Positions 8,901 through 17,291 of a stretch of 64,000 bases of DNA are shown here, one piece after another. The stretch is taken from positions 1 through 64,000 of the forward strand of contig JBNJGS010000006.1 of NCBI GenBank assembly GCA_051747965.1. The letters are read 5' to 3'. Under the pieces are notes generated by a model. It had not been told where the DNA came from. It searched no databases and saw only the letters and a list, made by a program, of their open reading frames with translations. The first letter of the stretch is position 1; every line of letters starts with the position of its first letter. The position numbers and the translations under genes were made by a program. Source of the stretch: JAQIBY01 sp051747965 (GTDB taxonomy: Bacteria > Bacteroidota > Bacteroidia > Bacteroidales > ML635J-15).

Positions 8901-10746
8901 CAGTGTAATCGTCTCCCAGATCAACATCCGGAGGAGGAATCACTTCAACAGTGGTCTCTACAACAAAAGTTGTGCAGGGGTGAAAAACTTCCAGTTCATA
9001 AGTTGTGGTACTTGTCGGTGAAACGTCCACAGAATATCCGGTACTGCCATTCACTTCCCACTCCCAGTCAAGGAGTGCCAGATCAAATCCGGACAAAAGA
9101 CTCAGATTAAGCGTGGCAGATTCTCCCTCACAAATGGGCCCTGTGTTGGTCACCTCATAATCCGGTTCAAGTTCATCCAGGATTTCTATGGTATAGGTTG
9201 TTGATGTCTCATCACACGGACAACCATCATCAAAAGTAAAATGTATCAATTCACCATTATCAGCAATATCGTCGGTGTAAGCTTCAATAAATAAAGTATC
9301 ACTCATCTCCCCTGCCGGTATGTAAAAAGTATCCGGTATGGCAGAATAGTCCGTTCCCATGGTAGCATCACCGGTAACTTCTATGGGTACAGGAATAACT
9401 TCATCCAGGGATGAAACATCCAGACGATCGAACACTACATTAACCGTACAGCCTTCATACACTTCGTCTGTCTGATACCAGGGGTTAAATGCATTCACCA
9501 CATATTGCTGGCCGGAGGTAAAACTACCGGCTTTAAAAAACACGCCGGAATCAAAAGAACTGTCTCCTGCATCACCAATTGCCAGTTTAATGTGATATGT
9601 TTCACAGGCAGTCACTTCTGCTTCTGCCGTAAGCGGGATGGTAGCTCCGTCGTATTCTATGTCGTTATCGTAGGCAAGACCATCACCACCACTACCGGAG
9701 GTTGAGCCTACATAATAAACAGGGTTATTGTAAACATCATCAATGGTTACAGGATTGCCATTTGGCAACAGAGCAATATTGATGGAATTGTTACTATAGG
9801 GCCCGGTAATACCAGGACCTGAAAGGAAAAAACCGAATACATCATTAAAGGATGAGTTGGCAAATTCCGGGAATTCCTCAGAACCAAAAATGTAATCAAA
9901 CTGCAAAGTATCACTGGCAGGCATAAAATCAAATTCAAGAATGGCAGCATCGTTCACGGTAAAACCGGGGATGAGTGCTTCAAGATCACTATCAGATCCC
10001 CCGGAGGTCATTGAGCCTGTGCTGGTTCCATCATCCGGTCCTTCTGCATCCAAAACATCACCGGATGACATGACTATCCCTTCATCGAAGCCCGAGGTCC
10101 CTATGGCACCATTAAAGTATCCAATACTTATGGGATCACCGTTATAGGTTACATTGCTCGCCTCCAGACAACCTGATACCAGAATATCCTGAACAAGCTC
10201 TTGCGGTGTATAGGTGGTATTGTCAACCGTAATTAACTTGGGTTGACTTTCGGGTTCTCGCTTTTTCAGTGCGATGCTTATCTGCTGATTGGCCATATCT
10301 TCAGAAAACCACAATCTCATCAGAACATCTTCCCCTGGCTGGAAATCAGTTTGCCTGACTTTGATCAGACCCGGGGAACTTGTCAGCATGGTAGTTTTCT
10401 CAATATCATAGGTATCGTTTGCTGATTGATATGCTGCCAGTCCGGCTTTAACGCCTTCACTATCCGTATATTTCAGAAAAACATCCACATCCTTGTTTTC
10501 CGGCATTGTAAAGCTGAAATAATAATTCTGGTTGTAATAATAACGGAAGTTATCCTCCTGTGGCAACTCCACATTTGAGTCAGGATTCAGAATAAACTCA
10601 TAAAACTGCAGGTCATTTGCCGGTTTCAGAAGCACCGCCTCTTCGGGAGTGGTTGTTAATTCGGCATTGTTCTGACTGATCTGGTTTTGCGCTACAGCAA
10701 ACATTGTGCTGATAATCAAGACGAAAGATATGAATATTTTTTTCAT
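5992..10746 (-). CDS. Giant secreted choice-of-anchor L protein with Calx-beta-like, SprB and PKD repeats and T9SS type B sorting domain
   Basis: The 1584-residue protein has a clear signal peptide (MKKIFISF to about residue 19, AVAQ). A choice-of-anchor L domain (about 182-415) includes IGTSGFDEGIVMSSG, FDYIFGSEEFPEF and AIGDAGDSSFDSGVF. A Calx-beta-like segment follows (about 415-535; TMGTDYS, FYIPAGEMS), then Ig-like and SprB repeats (about 540-1290), two PKD domains (about 1310-1475) and the gliding-motility-associated C-terminal sorting domain (1477-1584, ending GFVRLIR). It is very acidic, as is common in secreted proteins of marine bacteria. The same-strand downstream neighbour (3743-5884) is a shorter paralogue, and the 107-nt gap allows co-transcription. 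Likely a secreted adhesin or matrix protein; its ligand cannot be read from sequence. Confidence 0.92.
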   Translation of the reverse strand: MKKIFISFVLIISTMFAVAQNQISQNNAELTTTPEEAVLLKPANDLQFYEFILNPDSNVELPQEDNFRYYYNQNYYFSFTMPENKDVDVFLKYTDSEGVKAGLAAYQSANDTYDIEKTTMLTSSPGLIKVRQTDFQPGEDVLMRLWFSEDMANQQISIALKKREPESQPKLITVDNTTYTPQELVQDILVSGCLEASNVTYNGDPISIGYFNGAIGTSGFDEGIVMSSGDVLDAEGPDDGTSTGSMTSGGSDSDLEALIPGFTVNDAAILEFDFMPASDTLQFDYIFGSEEFPEFANSSFNDVFGFFLSGPGITGPYSNNSINIALLPNGNPVTIDDVYNNPVYYVGSTSGSGGDGLAYDNDIEYDGATIPLTAEAEVTACETYHIKLAIGDAGDSSFDSGVFFKAGSFTSGQQYVVNAFNPWYQTDEVYEGCTVNVVFDRLDVSSLDEVIPVPIEVTGDATMGTDYSAIPDTFYIPAGEMSDTLFIEAYTDDIADNGELIHFTFDDGCPCDETSTTYTIEILDELEPDYEVTNTGPICEGESATLNLSLLSGFDLALLDWEWEVNGSTGYSVDVSPTSTTTYELEVFHPCTTFVVETTVEVIPPPDVDLGDDYTAAGYTAELDADPAGDNTGYWEVISGPGSASFDDDSAGNTNVTVDSLGVYEFVWTEISLAPDCLDSDTIAIEFFHVPTPDFEIGPVPCYGDTVEVVYTGNAYDWADYDWDFDGGTVIAGSDNGPFQVLYDESGSYTISLEIDELGYIVDTSMSFVMPELLEHDLSTEDDPCYQSCNGSAQIEVEGGVMPYDYSWDSDDNEIENICAGDYGITVTDANGCTTGEQYTIDEPAELVYDTTYQNVDCNGNYTGMAEINPSGGTPPYEYNWSNSASTYQLNSINAGEYTVTITDANGCTVSETFTITEPGQLLVSLNQDVEICEGQSVNLQATPIGGTEPYTFFWSDGSGFSQGPASQMVSPDESTNYSVYVEDAHGCVSPVEDMDITVSPAMSLDLDLTDNTCYNSCDGKAVLTINGGIEPFDFSWPSDTRIYEDICSGLYSVTVVDEIGCTADTVFFIDEPDSIRYNIFSEAATCAGLADGSAWVEVTGGVTPYDYIWSNGSQEDNITAEGGTYTLTISDAHNCRQETEVEIDAPEAVSVYPGNDRTICIGGETTLTAEAMGGTDPYDYTWMGEDSTTGFDHVFTVSPVETTDYFLTVTDDNGCTGQAEMTVNVNPPLTINNVEANQDTVCQNDPITVYVDAEGGNGGPYTLTLQNGDIVPSEFTLHPEESQWWYLTLTDGCGTPAVQDSLFIPVWELPPNNFTSDIVEGCPPLEVQFNELNPDNGYSYQWNFGDEGFGFVKNPAHEYEQEGFYNVSLTVKDAHGCKTKKTINDMIEVFPKPEADFYTKPEQVSVLNPSVQFFAVTENADSLFWYFGDGDSSVWNVNKPVHIYDGFGSFNARLVVENTYGCSDTVNKIVRINDEFTFYAPEVFTPNGDGENDCFAVCGNGIDPNDFYLVVQDRWGETVFETEEYDSDNGCNTCKEGSWDGTFHGNNMKGDERLHGGLFAWYCKFKDVYGNYHEYSGFVRLIR

Positions 10747-11143
10747 AATTCAATTTTAATATGTCGGCTTCTGCTTAGCAGACGACAATTTCTTTAAATG
10801 GTTGCCTAAAATTAGTGTTTTTTTCACAAAAAGAAGCAAGAATACCCTTCGAAGTGACAAACACAATGGCAAGTGCTGGCATGGCGATGAAACTCAGGAC
10901 AAATGGTGAGTCATCCGGTCATCTTAGGTAAGGCCAAAACCGGGCTTTATCAGCACGCTTATTGCGGCTAAAAAATACAGAAAACCCCGCAAGTGCCATC
11001 ATTAAAAAATAGTAAGGATTAATATAAACTTAATGGACTGATTTGTAAGCTAATTTATTTTTTTTCATTACTTTTGACCTTCAATGCCGGAAAAATCCGG
11101 TACACATTGTAAATCAAATTATTAACTCAAAAGTTAAAAGAGA
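10747..11143. other. 397-nt intergenic region between divergent secreted-protein gene and ppdK
   Basis: No credible reading frame, tRNA or repeat is visible here. The right end holds the ppdK promoter candidate (11042-11076). The left end should hold the promoter of the large secreted protein on the minus strand, but I see only a one-mismatch -7 box just upstream of its ATG. The middle part shows no recognisable structure. Confidence 0.6.
11042..11076 (+). promoter_or_regulatory. Bacteroidota-type promoter for ppdK
   Basis: TTTG at 11042-11045 and TACTTTTG at 11069-11076 match the Bacteroidota -33 and -7 elements (TTTG / TAnnTTTG) with a 23-nt spacer, slightly long for the class. Transcription would start near 11082, giving a leader of about 60 nt before the ATG at 11144. 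Confidence 0.6.
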
Positions 11144-13852
11144 ATGACAAAGGTAAAACGTGTTTACACCTTCGGAGACAAAAAAGCAGAAGGAAAATCT
11201 GACATGAAAAACCTCCTTGGAGGTAAAGGTGCGAATCTTGCTGAGATGAACCTGGTTGGTGTTCCGGTACCTCCGGGCTTCACAATCACAACAGACGTAT
11301 GTCTGGAATATAATCAGATTGGTCATGATGAAACCATCAAGCTGCTAAAAACAGAAGTTGAAGAAGCAATCAGGAATTTAGAAAATATCATGGGAACAGA
11401 ATTTGGCAGTAATGAAAACCCACTGCTTTTATCTGTGCGTTCGGGTGCTCGTGTTTCCATGCCGGGTATGATGGATACTGTTCTGAACCTTGGCCTGAAT
11501 GAGGCAGCTGTTGAAGGTCTGATTAAAAAAACCAACAACCCGAGATTTGCCTGGGATTCTTATCGTCGCTTTATCCAGATGTATGGTGATGTGGTGATGG
11601 GTATGAAACCGGCTTCCAAGGAAGAGATTGATCCTTTCGAGGAAATCATCGAAAAAATAAAAGAAGAAAAGAATGTAGAACTTGACACCCATCTTGAGGT
11701 TGAAGACCTGAAAGACATGGTTCAGCGCTTTTTGCTGGCAGTTGAAGAAAACACCGGCAAGAAATTCCCTACAGATCCATGGGAACAGCTCTGGGGTTCA
11801 GTAATGGCAGTTTTTGATAGCTGGAATAACAGCCGTGCCATCTATTACCGGAACATGAATAAAATACCACATGAATGGGGTACTGCAGTTAATGTACAGG
11901 CCATGGTATTCGGTAATATGGGAGAAAATTCTGCAACAGGTGTAGCCTTTACACGTGATGCTGCCACAGGCGAAAATATTTTCAATGGTGAATACCTGAT
12001 CAACGCTCAGGGCGAAGATGTAGTTGCCGGTGTTAGAACACCATTACAAATCACACTTGAAGGTGCAAAACGCTGGGCTGAATTTGCCGGTGTATCTGAG
12101 GAAGAGCGGGCCAAAAACTTCCCTTCACTGGAAGAGGCCATGCCCAAACTCTACAAAGAACTTTTTGATATTCAGGAAAAACTTGAGCAGCATTATAAAG
12201 ACATGCAGGACCTTGAGTTTACCATTCAGGATGGCAAACTCTGGCTGCTACAGACCCGTGGCGGAAAACGCACAGGTGCTGCCATGGTAAAAATAGCCAT
12301 TGACATGCTGGAAGAAGGCATGATTGATGAAAAAACCGCACTAAAGCACGTTGATCCTGAAAGACTGAATGAGCTTCTCCACCCGGTTTTTGACAAAGAT
12401 GAACTCCAGAAAGCAGAAACCCTGACAAAAGGATTGCCGGCATCACCTGGTGCAGCTACCGGACAGATTATTTTCTTTGCTGATGAGGCTCACAAATATG
12501 AAAACTCCATGCTGGTGCGAATTGAAACATCACCGGAAGATCTGGAAGGCATGAATGTAGCCCGCGGAATTCTTACCGCTCGTGGTGGTATGACATCACA
12601 TGCTGCTGTTGTAGCACGTGGCATGGGCAAATGCTGTGTTTCCGGAGCAGGAAGCATCAAGATCAATTACAAAAAACGTACACTTACAATCAACGGCCGC
12701 GTTTTCAAAGAAGGCGACTGGATTTCACTCAATGGTACTACCGGAGAAGTATACGACGACAAAGTACCGACCAGGAAACCTGAACTCAGTGGTAACTTTG
12801 GCCAGTTGATGGAATTGTCCGAGAAATACACAAAAATGCATGTCCGCACAAACGCAGACACACCCAAAGATGCACGTGCCGCCCATGAATTTGGTGCCAA
12901 AGGAATCGGACTTTGCCGTACCGAGCATATGTTCTTTGAAGGTGACCGTATCAAAGCTGTACGTGAAATGATTCTGGCAAATGATGAAGCCGGACGTCGC
13001 AAAGCACTGAAAAAACTTCTCCCCTACCAGCGTGAGGATTTTGAAGGTATTTTTGAAGCCATGCAGGATCTCCCGGTAACTGTTCGTCTGCTGGACCCGC
13101 CACTGCACGAATTTGTACCACACGAAACTGAAAATCAAGAAGAAATGGCCAAAGAAATGGGCATTTCTGCTGAAGAAGTAAAAGCCAAAGTGGAAGAACT
13201 CAGCGAGTTTAATCCCATGCTTGGACACAGAGGCTGCCGTCTGGGTAATACATATCCGGAAATCACCGAAATGCAGGCCAGGGCAATCATCGAGGCTGCA
13301 CTCAATCTCAAGAAAAATGGCATTACTGCAAAACCTGAAATCATGGTTCCTCTAACCGGAACACTACAGGAAATGAAAATGCAGGAAGAAATCGTAAGAA
13401 ATACAATCAATACGGTTTTTGAAGAACGCAATGACAAAATCGACTATCTTGTGGGTACCATGATTGAGATTCCCCGTGCCGCTCTGACTGCAGATGAAAT
13501 TGCCAAATCAGCCGAATTCTTCTCCTTTGGCACAAACGACCTTACCCAGATGACCTTTGGATACAGTCGTGATGATGCCGGAAGATTCCTGCCGATTTAT
13601 CTTGAAAAAGGCATTCTCAAAAATGATCCTTTCCAGGTACTTGACCAGGAAGGTGTGGGTCAGCTTGTGGAAATGGGAACCTTGAAAGGACGTCAGACCA
13701 AGCCCGACCTCAAAGTAGGTATTTGCGGCGAACATGGCGGCGAACCTTCATCCGTAAAATTCTGCCACAAAGTTGGTATGGATTACGTCTCCTGTTCACC
13801 ATTCCGCGTGCCAATTGCACGTTTGGCTGCAGCTCAGGCAAATATTGAATAA
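11144..13852 (+). CDS. ppdK: Pyruvate, phosphate dikinase
   Basis: This cytoplasmic enzyme interconverts pyruvate, ATP and phosphate with PEP, AMP and pyrophosphate, allowing PEP formation or PPi-linked glycolysis. The 902 residues hold the N-terminal ATP-grasp domain (LGGKGANLAEM near 28-38, RSGARVSMPGMMDT), the swivelling phosphohistidine domain (GGMTSHAAVVARG, His486) and the C-terminal TIM barrel (CRTEHMFF, GTNDLTQ, catalytic Cys884 in YVSCSPFRVP). Length is in the normal 870-910 range and no key residue is missing. The gene is monocistronic: its own promoter lies upstream and a strong terminator follows at 13876. No regulatory-protein gene is adjacent. Confidence 0.98.
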   Translation: MTKVKRVYTFGDKKAEGKSDMKNLLGGKGANLAEMNLVGVPVPPGFTITTDVCLEYNQIGHDETIKLLKTEVEEAIRNLENIMGTEFGSNENPLLLSVRSGARVSMPGMMDTVLNLGLNEAAVEGLIKKTNNPRFAWDSYRRFIQMYGDVVMGMKPASKEEIDPFEEIIEKIKEEKNVELDTHLEVEDLKDMVQRFLLAVEENTGKKFPTDPWEQLWGSVMAVFDSWNNSRAIYYRNMNKIPHEWGTAVNVQAMVFGNMGENSATGVAFTRDAATGENIFNGEYLINAQGEDVVAGVRTPLQITLEGAKRWAEFAGVSEEERAKNFPSLEEAMPKLYKELFDIQEKLEQHYKDMQDLEFTIQDGKLWLLQTRGGKRTGAAMVKIAIDMLEEGMIDEKTALKHVDPERLNELLHPVFDKDELQKAETLTKGLPASPGAATGQIIFFADEAHKYENSMLVRIETSPEDLEGMNVARGILTARGGMTSHAAVVARGMGKCCVSGAGSIKINYKKRTLTINGRVFKEGDWISLNGTTGEVYDDKVPTRKPELSGNFGQLMELSEKYTKMHVRTNADTPKDARAAHEFGAKGIGLCRTEHMFFEGDRIKAVREMILANDEAGRRKALKKLLPYQREDFEGIFEAMQDLPVTVRLLDPPLHEFVPHETENQEEMAKEMGISAEEVKAKVEELSEFNPMLGHRGCRLGNTYPEITEMQARAIIEAALNLKKNGITAKPEIMVPLTGTLQEMKMQEEIVRNTINTVFEERNDKIDYLVGTMIEIPRAALTADEIAKSAEFFSFGTNDLTQMTFGYSRDDAGRFLPIYLEKGILKNDPFQVLDQEGVGQLVEMGTLKGRQTKPDLKVGICGEHGGEPSSVKFCHKVGMDYVSCSPFRVPIARLAAAQANIE

Positions 13853-13875
13853 GGAAAGTAAGTCTCTGAAATAAG

Positions 13876-13909
13876 AAAAGCGAAAGCCGGTTGGTTTTCG
13901 CTTTTTTTT
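13876..13909 (+). terminator. Rho-independent terminator of ppdK
   Basis: A 13-bp stem pairs 13876-13888 (AAAAGCGAAAGCC) with 13893-13905 through a GGTT loop, one pair being G-U. It runs directly into a T tract reaching 13909. It lies 24 nt after the ppdK stop. Confidence 0.9.
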
Positions 13910-14151
13910 ATTTCTGCAAAACAAATCTTTCACAGAAACTGATTATACTGCCAACACATGACAGCAAGGCTACATCCATAATGGGACAGCAGAACTGTGT
14001 TCATTTAAAAACAGGGCAAGAAAGTTTTGAGTATCCGGTAAGATAAGAATGGAACAATAGCCACTGAGAAAAAATGGTTTGCCTTCACGGATATACAATC
14101 CAGCCTTGATTCACAATAAAAACCCACCTTTCTCAAAACAGTTTTCATCAA

Positions 14152-14178
14152 AAAAGGCCCCGTTTTTCGGGACCTTTT
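14152..14178 (-). terminator. Rho-independent terminator of pepD (possibly bidirectional)
   Basis: AAAAGGCCCCG (14152-14162) pairs with CGGGACCTTTT (14168-14178) around a five-T loop with a single C/A mismatch. On the minus strand the stem is followed by a run of T, 23 nt beyond the pepD stop. The plus-strand side is also T-rich, so it may act in both directions. Confidence 0.8.
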
Positions 14179-14200
14179 GTTTTGTTATGCTGATAAGTCA

Positions 14201-15658
14201 TTATTTTTTTGGAGCATTTTCCAGGGTGGCTACCAGCCAGTTCCAGAAACGCTGCACGGTTTCGATATTCACTTTTTCATCGGGTGAATGCGGATAACGG
14301 ATGGTAGGTCCAAAAGAAATCATATCCCAGTTGGTATAAACGCTGCCAAGTATTCCACATTCAAGACCGGCATGAATTGCCTTGATCTCTGGTGTGTGAT
14401 CGTAAATATCTCTGTAAACATTTTGCATTGTTTTCAGAATTTCCGATTCCATATTGGGCTTCCAGCCTGGATATTCTCCGGCGAGCTCAACATCAGCACC
14501 CATTTTTTTGTATAGTGCTTTGATGCTTTCTGCTTCTTTGATTTTTTGATCATCATCAGAAGAACGCATCAGGTTTTTCATTTCGAGCTTGCCATCCTTT
14601 AGGGAAACCACGGCCAGATTATTGGAAGTTTCCACCAGGTCTTTCATGCTTTCACTCATTTTGATAACACCATGAGGTGTTTTCATTACTGCTTCAATGA
14701 GTGCCTTCATGTCCTCGTCTTTCAGAACTTTTCCGGGCATATCGGTGGTTTTGGCATCCAGACCGATACCATCTTCAATGCCTTGATATTCTTCACGGAA
14801 TTCTTTGAGAAATTTGTTTGCCAAATCAACAAACACATCAGTTTTATCTTTATCCACAGTAACTACTGCCACGCATTCCCGCGGGATAGCATTGCGCAGG
14901 TCACCGCCGGAAATTTCGGCCACTTTCATTCCTGCTTTATCTGTAGCTTCTTCAAATAAACGGAACATCAGCTTGTTGGCATTGGCACGCCCACGGTTAA
15001 TATCCATACCGGAATGTCCGCCTTTGAGGCCTTTAACATGTACTTTGTAGGCAGTTGCATTGGCCGGAGCATTTTCCATATCAAAGGATTTTTCTGCATT
15101 GATATCAATACCACCGGCACAACCGACATACATTTCTCCTTCATCTTCGGAATCCATATTGATCAGGATATCTCCTTTGAGGATACCTGCTTCCAAACCG
15201 TTGGCGCCTGTCATACCGGTTTCTTCATCCACAGTAAAAAGGGCTTCAACCAGGGGATGTTTCAAATCGGTAGCTTCAAGCACAGCCATGGCAGCAGCCA
15301 CACCCATACCATTATCAGCGCCCAGGGTAGTACCTTCTGCGGTTACCCATTCACCATCCACATATGCTTTGATGGGATCTTTCTCGAAATCATGCTCAAC
15401 ATCAGAATTTTTCTGAGGAACCATATCAAGATGACCCTGCAGGACAATCCCTTTTCGGTCTTCCATGCCGGGGGTAGCCGGCTTGCGGATAATTACATTA
15501 CCAACTTTGTCTACAATGGTTTCAAGACCAAGGTTTTCACCGAAATGCTTAACAAATTCAATTATTTTCGCTTCCTTTTTACTTGGTCGCGGAATCTGAG
15601 TAAGTGCATGGAAGTGTCTCCAAAGCGCTTCTGGTTTTAAATTTAAGATGTCACTCAT
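14201..15658 (-). CDS. pepD: Cytosol nonspecific dipeptidase (aminoacyl-histidine dipeptidase), M20 family
   Basis: The protein has 485 residues, the usual length for PepD. It hydrolyses dipeptides such as Xaa-His in the cytoplasm using two zinc ions. Motifs seen: GHLDMV (His76, Asp78), GADNGMG (bridging Asp115) and DEETGMTG (catalytic Glu145 with neighbouring metal-ligand Glu146). The lid-domain segment GLKGGHSGMDI is present, and HAGLECG near the C-terminus supplies the last histidine region. No signal peptide. It is a single-gene unit with its own terminator and role in peptide nutrition. Confidence 0.96.
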   Translation of the reverse strand: MSDILNLKPEALWRHFHALTQIPRPSKKEAKIIEFVKHFGENLGLETIVDKVGNVIIRKPATPGMEDRKGIVLQGHLDMVPQKNSDVEHDFEKDPIKAYVDGEWVTAEGTTLGADNGMGVAAAMAVLEATDLKHPLVEALFTVDEETGMTGANGLEAGILKGDILINMDSEDEGEMYVGCAGGIDINAEKSFDMENAPANATAYKVHVKGLKGGHSGMDINRGRANANKLMFRLFEEATDKAGMKVAEISGGDLRNAIPRECVAVVTVDKDKTDVFVDLANKFLKEFREEYQGIEDGIGLDAKTTDMPGKVLKDEDMKALIEAVMKTPHGVIKMSESMKDLVETSNNLAVVSLKDGKLEMKNLMRSSDDDQKIKEAESIKALYKKMGADVELAGEYPGWKPNMESEILKTMQNVYRDIYDHTPEIKAIHAGLECGILGSVYTNWDMISFGPTIRYPHSPDEKVNIETVQRFWNWLVATLENAPKK

Positions 15659-15815
15659 TGTTGTTTATTTTTTGTTTAACAATTATAAAGAAGCCTAAAG
15701 GTAAGAAACTTTTCCCGTATTAAAAAATAGTTTACACCAAGGCATGCTGCATCACGAAAGAGCCGGCATTTCAAGCAAATACACATAATAATGGCAAACT
15801 ACTGATAAGTATGTC

Positions 15816-17291
15816 TTACTCCTCCTCCAGCTTCATCCTGGGAGAATCAAAAAGAAATTCCTGATGAATCCGGGGACTGCCGGTATCGAGATATTCTATG
15901 GTTTTCAAAAGCCTGCCGGGTTTGATATCTTTGGCTTTGATCACGGTATCAGAGTCCACAATATACAATCTTGGAATTTTGTACAAACCGTAATTTTTGT
16001 CCAGATCGTATTCGAGGTGCGGATTCCAGACTGTGATTGGGAAGAAATCATAACGTTCTGCCGCATATTGCATTGCATTTCTGTTTTGCCCGTTATATAC
16101 AGCAATCACTTCTATATTGTCCTTTTGCAAGTCAGGATACAAATCAACGAGCTGTTTGCTTTTGGCCATACATACATCACATTCCGGATCCCAGAACCAC
16201 AATATGGTATAGTCGGCACCCGGAGCCACTTGCTCATGCATATTTCCATCGGCATCCGGCAAACGGAAAGAGGCAGCCTTCTGATTCACCAGATTCCGTC
16301 TCAACTGATCTGCTTTATATGTAATTCTTTCGGCTGCTGCCTGTGATATCCATGGCAGCTTATCGGAATTGAACCATTCATCTGCCATAAATACGAGTAC
16401 CCATTCCATGCCGATGGCATCAGGCTCATTGTAATAATCAACAAGGAAGCTCGCCACGTACCGGTGGGCTGTTTCCGAAGCAGAAGCTTTATTCATCAAT
16501 CTGTTGATATCGGCCTTAACCTGATCAACAGAATCAGGACGGCTATCCAGGAAATACTGGCAAAACTGATGCAATTTTTGATGCACAATATAATCAGGTG
16601 TATTAAAAACGCCTGGCTCGGAAAAGTTGATATTATCAAAGAAATGTTCTTTCACCCATTTCAGATAGGCATCCGGCTGTGTATTTTCCAGTGCTTTTAT
16701 TTCCGGTGGAGGCTTAACAGGGATGAGTGCTTTGACAATATCTCCCAGCAGTACACCATCGAACATCCTGCTCAGGCTGTCATAATAATGTGAACGTTGG
16801 GCGGATATGGCAGAGATTCTGTTTTTCACTGCATTCAGTGAATCCTTGTTTGTCCGGGCATAGTATTTTTTTTCTACCTCCAGTTGTTTGCCACGGCGGT
16901 TGAAATCAGCCATGGTTTTCTGAAAATCAATGAAGGCCTGGTTTTGAAAGCTGCCTTTTTGTTTCAGGGAATCGAGCATATGATAGGCATGTGTGCTCAC
17001 GGAAAAGTTCTGGTCTTCATCAATCAGGATCTCCACATATGCCGATGATTCAAGGAGAATAAAATAGATACCGTGTTCCAGTTTGCCTTCTCCTTCAAAT
17101 ACAGCCATCCCGCCGGCGTCTGTTTTTGTCGTATCCAGAATAAACACATCAGGTCCCGAATGCCGCCCAAGACGGACAACATGATCGGGCAAATCATGTA
17201 TTTTAACTTCTATGCGATATGCCCAAAGTGAAGTTGATATCAGACATAAAGCAAACAGAGCGAGGTATCTGAATCCTTTAGCCATCAGCAT
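15816..17291 (-). CDS. Exported TlpA-like thiol-disulfide protein (second of tandem pair)
   Basis: The 491-residue protein has a signal peptide (MLMAKGFRYLALFALCL, cleavage near SLWA). An N-terminal DUF4369-like beta domain follows (about 22-125), then a helical middle part (DUF5106-like) and a C-terminal thioredoxin-like domain (about 335-480) with ILWFWDPECDVC. The active-site motif is CDVC at about residue 370. It is paralogous along its length to the upstream gene, whose stop codon it overlaps. A start at 17327 would put many lysines ahead of the signal and overlap 50 nt, so 17291 or 17285 is preferred. The domain layout suggests periplasmic or surface disulfide chemistry; the partner is unknown. 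Confidence 0.85.
   Translation of the reverse strand: MLMAKGFRYLALFALCLISTSLWAYRIEVKIHDLPDHVVRLGRHSGPDVFILDTTKTDAGGMAVFEGEGKLEHGIYFILLESSAYVEILIDEDQNFSVSTHAYHMLDSLKQKGSFQNQAFIDFQKTMADFNRRGKQLEVEKKYYARTNKDSLNAVKNRISAISAQRSHYYDSLSRMFDGVLLGDIVKALIPVKPPPEIKALENTQPDAYLKWVKEHFFDNINFSEPGVFNTPDYIVHQKLHQFCQYFLDSRPDSVDQVKADINRLMNKASASETAHRYVASFLVDYYNEPDAIGMEWVLVFMADEWFNSDKLPWISQAAAERITYKADQLRRNLVNQKAASFRLPDADGNMHEQVAPGADYTILWFWDPECDVCMAKSKQLVDLYPDLQKDNIEVIAVYNGQNRNAMQYAAERYDFFPITVWNPHLEYDLDKNYGLYKIPRLYIVDSDTVIKAKDIKPGRLLKTIEYLDTGSPRIHQEFLFDSPRMKLEEE

Larger units (their letters stand above)
13853..14200. other. 348-nt convergent intergenic region between ppdK and pepD
   Basis: The region contains the ppdK terminator (13876-13909) at the left and a hairpin terminator beside pepD (14152-14178) at the right. 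The roughly 240 nt between them hold no convincing gene, repeat or RNA. Confidence 0.7.

Noticed and set aside
5992..10746. Repeated DNA within the giant secreted gene as a CRISPR or satellite array
   Set aside because: The repeats are diverged at DNA level and in frame; they reflect protein domain repeats.
15014..15640. A 208-codon antisense frame within pepD
   Set aside because: pepD carries all active-site motifs; the other strand shows only composition-driven openness.
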